The translations under genes and the position numbers were made by a program. Of a stretch of 8,729 nt of DNA, positions 1-5,468 are shown one piece after another (position 1 is the stretch's first letter; the number at the start of each line of letters is the position of its first letter). The notes beneath the pieces are model-generated. The model was not told where the DNA came from. It saw nothing but the letters and a program-made list of their open reading frames with translations, and did not search any database. Source of the stretch: Actinomycetota bacterium (GTDB lineage Bacteria > Actinomycetota > Actinomycetes > Actinomycetales > Microbacteriaceae); NCBI GenBank assembly GCA_009703445.1, contig WLGA01000043.1, forward strand, positions 1 to 8,729. Direction: 5' to 3'.

Positions 1-445
1 CGGAGTCGGTCTTTTCTCAGGCGCATTAGCGGCTAAGTTTGGCAATGATCTGCGCATCACCTCGGTCGAATCATTCCGCCAGGCAACCGATGACGCAACC
101 CTGAACCTGGCTGACCTAGCCAAGGCCAAGGCGGTTTGTGCACCGGTTGAGCGTTTCCTCAACGAGCGCGTAGGCAACCTCGACAAGGGGGGCAAGGCTG
201 TTAGCCCGCGCAACTCAACAATCATCCTTGACCCTCCTCGTGCGGGTGCCGGCGCCAAGGTTGTCGGGCAGATTCTCGAGATCCAGCCGAAGCACATTGT
301 CTATGTCGCTTGCGACCCGATTGCTCTAGCCCGTGACCTAAAGCCGCTAATCGAGGGCGGTTACGAGCTGAAGACTCTTCGTGCGTTCGATCTTTTCCCA
401 CACACCCACCACGTCGAAGCGGTGGCAAGTTTGGTTCGCAAATAG
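1..445 (+). CDS. TrmA/RlmC/RlmD-family RNA (uracil-5-)-methyltransferase, C-terminal part
   Basis: This is the 3' end of a gene cut by the window edge; the reading frame begins at base 2 and gives 147 residues before TAG at 443-445. Enzymes of this family use S-adenosylmethionine to methylate C5 of a uridine in tRNA or 23S rRNA in the cytoplasm. The visible part is the Rossmann methyltransferase domain. It starts at the SAM-binding segment GVGLFSGALA, followed by ILDPPRAGAG, then YVACDPIALARDL with the presumed catalytic cysteine, and ends with the family signature FDLFPHTHHVEAVASL. The motif reads ACDP where E. coli members have SCNP; I recall the CDP form from actinobacterial homologues. 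The N-terminal TRAM domain and any Fe-S cysteines lie outside the window, so I cannot tell whether it modifies tRNA or rRNA. The response-regulator gene starts one codon after the stop, suggesting cotranscription. Family assignment is sure; the exact substrate is unknown. Confidence 0.93.
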   Translation, partial: GVGLFSGALAAKFGNDLRITSVESFRQATDDATLNLADLAKAKAVCAPVERFLNERVGNLDKGGKAVSPRNSTIILDPPRAGAGAKVVGQILEIQPKHIVYVACDPIALARDLKPLIEGGYELKTLRAFDLFPHTHHVEAVASLVRK

Positions 446-448
446 GCG

Positions 449-1123
449 ATGAACGTCCATCCTCAACTCGACGTAGCGCAACCGGTTTGCGTTGCGATTG
501 TTGACGACCACGACGCCGTGCGTTTTGGGCTACGTGGTGCGTGCGAGGATGCGGGATTCACTTTCTGCGGAGGAGCCGGCACGGTTGCCGAGCTGATGAT
601 GATGCGCAACCCGCTTGGTTGCGACGTTGTTGTGCTCGACCTTTCGCTAGCCGACGGCTCTCACGTTGAAAACAACGTCAAGACCATCATTGAAGCTGGC
701 GCTCAGGTGCTCGTCTTCAGCATCGCCGATAAGGCAGCGTTGGTATCAGCCGCGCTTCGAGCCGGTGCGGCAGGCGTGGTCAAGAAATCACAAAGCATGG
801 CCGATTTGATGAACAACATTCAGCTCGTGGCCAACGGTGTTTATGTGAACAGCCCCGAGGCCGCTGCGGCCATCGATGCCGACTTCCACTTCAAGGAACA
901 AGCCAACCTCTCGCCTAGAGAGCGTCAGGTTCTTGGCCTTTACGCCTCTGGATTCGCGCTTAAGCAGGTTGCCTTTGAGCTCGGCGTTAGCTACAGCACC
1001 GTCAAAGAGCACATCGATCGAGTGCGAAGCAAGTATTCGAGCATTGGCCGCCCGGCCGGAACCAAAACCGAACTCTATTTGCGAGCCGTCGAGGATGGGG
1101 TAATCGATGGCGAATCTCTCTAA
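449..1123 (+). CDS. Two-component response regulator, NarL/LuxR family
   Basis: A 224-residue DNA-binding response regulator. The receiver domain (about 13-130) has the acidic pair D19-D20 in AIVDDHD, the likely phosphoacceptor D64 in VVLDLSL, a serine at the switch position (S91 in VFSIAD) and a lysine (K112 or K113) in AGVVKKS. The output domain is a LuxR-type helix-turn-helix (about 154-196), LSPRERQVLGLYASG through GVSYSTVKEHIDRVRSKY. It ends in a tail with GRPAGTKTELYLRAVEDG, a style I associate with actinobacterial regulators. The ATG at 449 is the first start after the methyltransferase stop at 443-445, which lies in the same frame; the Shine-Dalgarno match is poor, so translation may depend on coupling to the upstream gene. 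The 3' end overlaps the histidine-kinase gene by 17 nt, identifying the kinase as the probable cognate partner. The signal and target genes cannot be read from the sequence. Confidence 0.95.
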   Translation: MNVHPQLDVAQPVCVAIVDDHDAVRFGLRGACEDAGFTFCGGAGTVAELMMMRNPLGCDVVVLDLSLADGSHVENNVKTIIEAGAQVLVFSIADKAALVSAALRAGAAGVVKKSQSMADLMNNIQLVANGVYVNSPEAAAAIDADFHFKEQANLSPRERQVLGLYASGFALKQVAFELGVSYSTVKEHIDRVRSKYSSIGRPAGTKTELYLRAVEDGVIDGESL

Positions 1124-2321
1124 ATGGAATCCGTTTAACTTCATTTCCGACAGCGGGCCGGAGCGTTTCGCAGTCGGCCGTGTAAACATCCTGTTGGCGC
1201 GAATCTTTGCCATCGGAGGTCTCGCAGTAGGTCTCCAAATGTTGTTGAATGCCTGGGGCCAACGCGAGCTTTTGAGCCCATGGTTTTTCTGGCTCGGATT
1301 TGTATCGGTTGCGGCCGGCCAGCTCGGCTTGATTTACGGAGCATTCTTCTCGGGTAAGAACTACTTTTGGCAGCGGTGGTATGCCAACTCAATCGGTCTC
1401 GTAATCGTCACCTGGTTTTTCGCAGTTCCACCTGGCACAGACCTCGGCGAAAATTTCTACCCGTGGGCCTGGTGGGGAGTGGGGCTAGCAGCGGTCGCCT
1501 GGATCGCTGGCTTACCTCCCGTGGCTGCAATAGGACTATTCGTGGCTCTTGACGTCTACTGGTTCGTCGCTCGATTCTCTCCAAGTTATGGTGCCGCGGA
1601 GTTGTGGCTTAATGTTCAGGACACCCTGCTGACTTTCCTCTTCGCGGCCGTGCTGGGTTCACTCATTTTGGTCACCAGGTATGAAGCGGCGAAAGTTGAC
1701 CTTGCTTCTGAACGCAAGTTAGCGGCTGCCGCTGATCAGGCTCGTGCCGAAGCGGCCATCCGCGAGAAGGCTCGACTTGATGCACTGGTGCATGACAAAG
1801 TTCTAACTACCCTGCTTCTGGCAGCAAAGGCATCCACTCCCGAGGAGCGAGAGTCTGTGGTCGGGATGGCCATAAGCGCAATAACGGCGCTTAATTCGGT
1901 GCCACATGAATCCTCCGATTCGAGAATCAACGGCTCTAGCCTCTTTGCCGCTCTCGAAAAGATTGCCTTGGCTCAATTGGGTGATTTGGCTGTAACTAGA
2001 ACTGAGATCGATACTGTTTGGGTGCCCGAAACCGTCGCCACAGCACTTTCGGCGGCTATGCTCCAAGCTATTGCCAACTCCCAACTCCACGCCGGAACAG
2101 GGGCTAATCGCGAGCTTCATCTCAAGGGTCACAAAAACGGCCTAAAAATCGTCATCAAGGATGATGGTCGTGGTTTCAGAATGTCTCGAGTTCCTAAGAA
2201 TCGACTTGGCATTCGAGTTTCAATCGTTGAGCGCCTCGAAAGCGTTGGAGGTCGTGCGTTTATCGACAGCCGACCAGGCGCTGGAGCCAACATCATCCTC
2301 GAGTGGGGCACAGATGCTTAA
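1107..2321 (+). CDS. Membrane sensor histidine kinase (HisKA_3-like with HATPase_c)
   Basis: A 404-residue kinase expected to autophosphorylate and pass phosphate to the upstream response regulator. The N-terminal half is hydrophobic, with about five membrane segments (roughly 26-48, 58-80, 93-108, 122-150, 170-190) and no sizeable extracellular sensor domain, so the signal is probably membrane-borne or internal. An Ala/Glu/Arg-rich coiled coil (about 190-228) leads to the phosphoacceptor H229 in ARLDALVHDKVLTTLL. The ATPase domain keeps an N-box with N324 (AIANSQLHAG), a G1 box D352-x-G354-x-G356 (IKDDGRGF), a glycine in RLGIRVSI and a GAGA loop near 391-394, so it looks catalytically intact. 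The start at 1107 has a G-rich Shine-Dalgarno-like run (GAGGATGGGG, 1091-1100) upstream and lies inside the regulator gene. The 3' end overlaps the next gene by 8 nt. Confidence 0.94.
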   Translation: MANLSKWNPFNFISDSGPERFAVGRVNILLARIFAIGGLAVGLQMLLNAWGQRELLSPWFFWLGFVSVAAGQLGLIYGAFFSGKNYFWQRWYANSIGLVIVTWFFAVPPGTDLGENFYPWAWWGVGLAAVAWIAGLPPVAAIGLFVALDVYWFVARFSPSYGAAELWLNVQDTLLTFLFAAVLGSLILVTRYEAAKVDLASERKLAAAADQARAEAAIREKARLDALVHDKVLTTLLLAAKASTPEERESVVGMAISAITALNSVPHESSDSRINGSSLFAALEKIALAQLGDLAVTRTEIDTVWVPETVATALSAAMLQAIANSQLHAGTGANRELHLKGHKNGLKIVIKDDGRGFRMSRVPKNRLGIRVSIVERLESVGGRAFIDSRPGAGANIILEWGTDA

Positions 2322-3282
2322 AGTCCCGACCTGGATCCTTAGTCTCTTCGGCCTGCTTTTCGGTTTGTACCATGCAGTGCTAGGAGTTATCTGGATCAGC
2401 GATAACGATCGTCCTGAGCTAGTGGTTCTCGCTTTGATTGCCTATCTCGCTGTGCTTGCAGCGACACTCAACATTCGCAAGACCAGAGAAATGTCTCACA
2501 GGTTGGCCTGGGTCAACATTGCAGTATGTGCACTAATCCCGATCGCAATCCAATCCCAGCTTGATCCCTCGCACCTCGGCGATTATGCAACCTGGTACGT
2601 CTTGGGCGTCGGCACAATTCTCGCCACCACAGCGGTTCGCGGTCGTCGTGCCGAAGCTTGGATTGGCTTGGCCATCCTGATTATTGAAATCGCCATCTGG
2701 GGCGGCGTCGCGAGCTTGGCAAGCACCGGGCTCCCTGGAGTCTTGTCGCTTATGGTTACCGGTCACGCTGTTTCACTCGGAGTCAGTCGAGCGGTGAAGA
2801 ATGCTCAGGAGCTTAATCGCAAGGCTGCGTTGACTGCTATTGAAACAGCTTCCATCGAGGCGGCCGGTCAGGTGCGCTCAAACCTTCTGGAAAAAACTCT
2901 GCGCACCGCACTTCCTGCCTTGAACCTAATTGCGGCATTGGGAGGAAACCTGGATGCCGACCAAAAGCGTGAGGCGCTCTTGATGGAGGCCGGTCTCCGC
3001 GATGAGATTCGCGGTGAATCCTTGCTCAATGATGAGGTTCGCCTCGCAATCAAAGAGGCTCGAACTCGCGGGGTCGAAGTGCTGGTTCTTGACGAAGGCG
3101 GCTTGCAAGATCTTCCATCGCAGCAAGTCGACGACCTGCTTGCCCGCGTTGCACGAAGCATCAAATTGGTCGAGTCTGGCCGACTCACAATCAGATCACC
3201 AAAGGGCGAGGACTGGAAAATCACGGTGGTGGCCGTGCGCCCCGGTGCTCCCGCACCAGACATCTGGCTGAAGCTGAGTTAA
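2314..3282 (+). CDS. Multi-pass membrane protein resembling a histidine kinase without catalytic boxes
   Basis: A 322-residue protein of no named family that I can assign. The start at 2314 is chosen because GTGGGG at 2303-2308 sits 5 nt upstream and the protein then begins with a plausible membrane helix (KVPTWILSLFGLLFGLYH). The frame is open 51 codons further upstream, but that part would overlap the kinase gene and shows no domain. There are about six hydrophobic segments between residues 7 and 158, a coiled-coil-like stretch (160-192), then a helical segment like a kinase dimerisation domain (LRTALPALNLIAALG, then LLMEAGLRDEIRG at 222-234). The end (about 286-320) reads like the closing beta strands of a kinase ATPase domain. 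No histidine occurs after H151, and no N-box or DxGxG box is visible, so it should not autophosphorylate on histidine. The overlap with the kinase gene suggests an accessory, anchor or inhibitor role, which is inference. Confidence 0.85.
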   Translation: MLKVPTWILSLFGLLFGLYHAVLGVIWISDNDRPELVVLALIAYLAVLAATLNIRKTREMSHRLAWVNIAVCALIPIAIQSQLDPSHLGDYATWYVLGVGTILATTAVRGRRAEAWIGLAILIIEIAIWGGVASLASTGLPGVLSLMVTGHAVSLGVSRAVKNAQELNRKAALTAIETASIEAAGQVRSNLLEKTLRTALPALNLIAALGGNLDADQKREALLMEAGLRDEIRGESLLNDEVRLAIKEARTRGVEVLVLDEGGLQDLPSQQVDDLLARVARSIKLVESGRLTIRSPKGEDWKITVVAVRPGAPAPDIWLKLS

Positions 3283-3288
3283 ATGCGA

Positions 3289-3312
3289 AAGGTGGCTCCT
3301 AAGAGCCACCTT
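3289..3312 (+). terminator. Hairpin between convergent genes, probable (bidirectional) terminator
   Basis: A perfect 10-bp inverted repeat, AAGGTGGCTC (3289-3298) and GAGCCACCTT (3303-3312), with a 4-nt loop CTAA begins 6 nt after the stop codon of the signalling operon. There is no real T-tract on the + strand (TTCACAATCC follows). On the - strand the hairpin is followed by TTTCGCATTT. It therefore fits an actinobacterial-style terminator lacking a U-run, and could serve transcripts arriving from either side. Confidence 0.75.
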
Positions 3313-3325
3313 CACAATCCCCAAC

Positions 3326-3343
3326 GAGAGTCTCACGACTCTC
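3326..3343. repeat. Second small inverted repeat downstream of the terminator
   Basis: GAGAGTC (3326-3332) and GACTCTC (3337-3343) form a perfect 7-bp stem with a 4-nt loop TCAC, 13 nt beyond the first hairpin. It may reinforce termination as a tandem hairpin. I see no other assignable role. Confidence 0.55.
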
Positions 3344-3358
3344 TCCCCAGTTGATCTG

Positions 3359-3453
3359 ACCTATCCCCTATAGATGGCAAACCAACTTGCATTTCTAGTA
3401 TGCCGAACTGTTCGCGGACGCGAAGGGGGATAGGTATCCCCTCTTTGGGGGAT
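3359..3453. repeat. Nested, mutually exclusive inverted repeats (ATCCCC/GGGGAT)
   Basis: ACCTATCCCC (3359-3368) is the exact reverse complement of GGGGATAGGT (3426-3435), a 10-bp long-range stem. The loop contains a further hairpin, TTCGC (3411-3415) with GCGAA (3420-3424). The right arm overlaps GGGGAT (3426-3431), which can instead pair with ATCCCC (3436-3441) across a 4-nt loop. That ATCCCC can in turn pair with GGGGAT (3448-3453). The pairings exclude one another, as in attenuators or switching RNAs. No ORF of convincing quality lies here. It could be a structured RNA, a set of operator sites, or elaborate convergent termination for the DUF885 gene, whose stop codon is at 3471-3473. The repeats are certain; the function is not. 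Confidence 0.6.
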
Positions 3454-3470
3454 GCGTGGTAACGAACTAG

Positions 3471-5135
3471 TTAACCGAGCAGTGCCTTGCGCAAGGTGTC
3501 GAGCCCAAGGCCACCAAGGTTAAGCGCCTCGCGGTGGAACTCCTTGATGTCGAACGCAGCACCCTTCTTGGCCGCATACTCGTCGCGAGTTTGCTCCCAA
3601 ATGCGCTGACCGATCTTGTAGCTAGGTGCCTGACCAGGCCAACCGAAGTAGCGGTGCACTTCGAAGTTCACGAACTCAGGGCTCATGTTGACGTTCTTGC
3701 CCATGAAGTCGAGTGCATAGTCGAAGTCCCACTTGCCGGTTCCGTCCAAGCGTGGCTTGCCCAGGTGAACGCCTAGATCGAGAACCACGCGGGCTGCGCG
3801 CATGCGCTGGCCGTCGAGCATTCCGAGGCGGTCGCCCGGGTCATCCAAGAAACCGAGGTCTGCCATCAAGCGCTCGGCATACAACGCCCAGCCTTCTCCG
3901 TGGCCCGAAGTCCACGAAGCGAGACGGCGCCAGGTGTTCAATTCTTCACGGTTGTAGACGGCCTGAGCTACCTGTAGGTGGTGGCCAGGGACGCCCTCGT
4001 GATATACGGTTGTGGTCTCGCGCCAGGTGTCGAACTCTTCAACGCCCACCGGCACCGACCACCACATGCGGCCAGGGCGGCTGAAGTCATCGGTTGGCCC
4101 GGTGTAGTAAATGCCGCCAGACTGGGTCGGCGCAATCATGCACTCGAGCTTCTTTAGCGGTTCGGCGATGTCGAAGTGGGTGCCGCTCAACTTCTCGATT
4201 GCGGTGTCCGAAAGCTTCTGCATCCATTCCTGCAGGGCCTTGGTTCCGTGCAACTTGCGGCTCGGGTCGCCATCCAAGAACTCGATGGCCTCAAGCACCG
4301 TCGCGCCCGGCTTGATCTCTCGAGCGACTGCCTCTTGTTCGGCGGTTACGCGGGCAAGTTCCTCTTTGCCCCACTCGTATGTCTCGTCGAGGTCGACCTT
4401 GGCGCCGAGGAATGAGCGGCTGAACAGCGCGTAGCGTTCGCGGCCTATTGCGTCTTCTTCGGTAGCGGCAGGAAGCAACTCGTTCTTGAGGAAGTCAACG
4501 AACTTCTGGTAGCCGGCGGTTGCCGCCTCGGCGGCCTTTTCTGCCTCAGCCTTGAGGCTTGCAGGAAGCTGGCCGTCAGCAAGCTTGGCGTTCGCCGCGA
4601 AAGTCTTGAAGAATCCTTCGGCGGCAGCAATCTGTTCGGCCTGGTTGATGTTGGTGAGAACCTGGCGACGTGCCGGAGCATCCTTGGCTTCGATGCCCTG
4701 GCGCAGTGTGCGCATGTAACCGTCGAGTGAGCCGGCCACAGCGTTCATACGAGTGACCAGGTTCTCCCAGTCGCCCTCGGTGTCGGTCTTCGAAAGGTCG
4801 AAGATGTCACGGATGCCCTGGGCCGGTGAAGCAATGTTGTTCAAGTTGCGACGTTCAACCTTGGCTTCGTGCAGCTCAACGGTTAGCTCGAGGTCTCGGG
4901 TCATTGCGTCAAGGGTTACTTCGTCAACCTTGTCGACCGGGGTCGCGGCGGCAAGTTCGCCAAGCACTCGCTTGACCTCGCTGTGCATGTGCTCCGATGC
5001 CTCTGGTGAGTGGTCATCGAGCTTGTCGTCTCCACCAGGTCGCCCGATGTAGGTTGCGAAGCTAGGTGAAAGTTCAGAGATTTTGTCGACCCAAGCGTCA
5101 GCAATTTGGTCGATTTTTGATGGTGTGCGCGTCAT
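3471..5135 (-). CDS. DUF885 family protein, putative zinc metallopeptidase
   Basis: A 554-residue protein of the DUF885 family, close to the usual family length. The family hallmark is present: YHEGVPGHHLQ (H379, E380, H385, H386), a metal-site-like motif, followed by SGHGEGWALYAERL with E414. Near the C-terminus, FEVHRYFGWPGQAPSY (491-506) is also typical. From these motifs it is predicted to be a metal-dependent carboxypeptidase- or dipeptidase-like enzyme, but members have rarely been characterised and the substrate is unknown. There is no signal peptide or membrane segment, so it should be cytosolic. The start at 5135 is supported by AAGGA (5142-5146 on the - strand), 6 nt upstream. It lies 69 nt downstream of accE on the same strand without an obvious terminator between them, so it may be partly cotranscribed with accD-accE. 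Confidence 0.92.
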   Translation of the reverse strand: MTRTPSKIDQIADAWVDKISELSPSFATYIGRPGGDDKLDDHSPEASEHMHSEVKRVLGELAAATPVDKVDEVTLDAMTRDLELTVELHEAKVERRNLNNIASPAQGIRDIFDLSKTDTEGDWENLVTRMNAVAGSLDGYMRTLRQGIEAKDAPARRQVLTNINQAEQIAAAEGFFKTFAANAKLADGQLPASLKAEAEKAAEAATAGYQKFVDFLKNELLPAATEEDAIGRERYALFSRSFLGAKVDLDETYEWGKEELARVTAEQEAVAREIKPGATVLEAIEFLDGDPSRKLHGTKALQEWMQKLSDTAIEKLSGTHFDIAEPLKKLECMIAPTQSGGIYYTGPTDDFSRPGRMWWSVPVGVEEFDTWRETTTVYHEGVPGHHLQVAQAVYNREELNTWRRLASWTSGHGEGWALYAERLMADLGFLDDPGDRLGMLDGQRMRAARVVLDLGVHLGKPRLDGTGKWDFDYALDFMGKNVNMSPEFVNFEVHRYFGWPGQAPSYKIGQRIWEQTRDEYAAKKGAAFDIKEFHREALNLGGLGLDTLRKALLG

Positions 5136-5165
5136 TGCGTTTCCTTACTCATTTGGCTTGTTGCC

Positions 5166-5171
5166 AGCCTA
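5166..5171 (-). promoter_or_regulatory. Possible -10 box for the DUF885 gene
   Basis: TAGGCT read on the - strand fits the actinobacterial TAnnnT pattern and would place a transcription start near 5158, giving a 23-nt leader that contains the AAGGA ribosome-binding site. The -35 region (CTTCTA) is not convincing. The surrounding 5136-5204 gap is AT-rich and contains no clear hairpin. Confidence 0.3.
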
Positions 5172-5204
5172 GTGAGAAAACGCAGAAATAGAAGAATTTA
5201 TTGC

Positions 5205-5468
5205 TTAGTTAAGGCCCGAGCGATACGCGCCACGCCATTGACCCGGACCAGGCACGATTGCCGGGCGCATCACTGCCGCATTGCTTGACCAGGATGACTT
5301 GAGCTTGCGCTCGAAGCCGGTGGCTGAGGCCTCTTCTTCGGCGTGAACTGCGGCAAGCACCGCTATCACCGTAGCGAGTTCGTCGGCGGTCGGAGCGCCA
5401 CGAACCACCCGCAGGGCATCCTGCAGGTTCGCTTCCTTGCCTTCTTCGGCCGCGTGCTTTCCGCTCAT
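5205..5468 (-). CDS. accE: Acyl-CoA carboxylase epsilon subunit
   Basis: An 87-residue small subunit of the actinobacterial acyl-CoA carboxylase, a structural and activating component that bridges the biotinylated alpha subunit and the beta carboxyltransferase. The family pattern is present: LRVVRGAPTADELATVIAVL (19-38) forms the conserved strand-helix unit. A basic, tryptophan-containing stretch follows (KLKSSWSS), and the C-terminal PGPGQWRGAYRSG matches the usual PGPGxWR ending. The first 15 residues are charged and look disordered. Its ATG overlaps the accD stop by one base (TAATG), so translation is probably coupled; the Shine-Dalgarno match is weak. This subunit type is essentially confined to Actinobacteria, which helps place the organism. 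Confidence 0.93.
   Translation of the reverse strand: MSGKHAAEEGKEANLQDALRVVRGAPTADELATVIAVLAAVHAEEEASATGFERKLKSSWSSNAAVMRPAIVPGPGQWRGAYRSGLN

Noticed and set aside
788..1213. 141-codon open frame on the - strand opposite the response regulator
   Set aside because: It is a codon-bias shadow of a gene with clear REC and HTH domains; it shows no recognisable domain of its own.
2161..2313. 51-codon upstream extension of the third signalling gene
   Set aside because: It overlaps the kinase ATPase domain in another frame, has no domain character, and the ATG at 2314 has a G-rich ribosome-binding site followed by a natural membrane helix.
3351..3375. Promoter-like TTGATC ... TATAGAT inside the intergenic gap
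   Set aside because: The spacing is only about 12-13 nt, too short for a sigma-70-type promoter, and no gene follows on the + strand.
3713..4434. Several + strand open frames opposite the DUF885 gene
   Set aside because: They have low-complexity Arg/Ser/Pro-rich translations, no domain, and lie antisense to a strongly supported gene.
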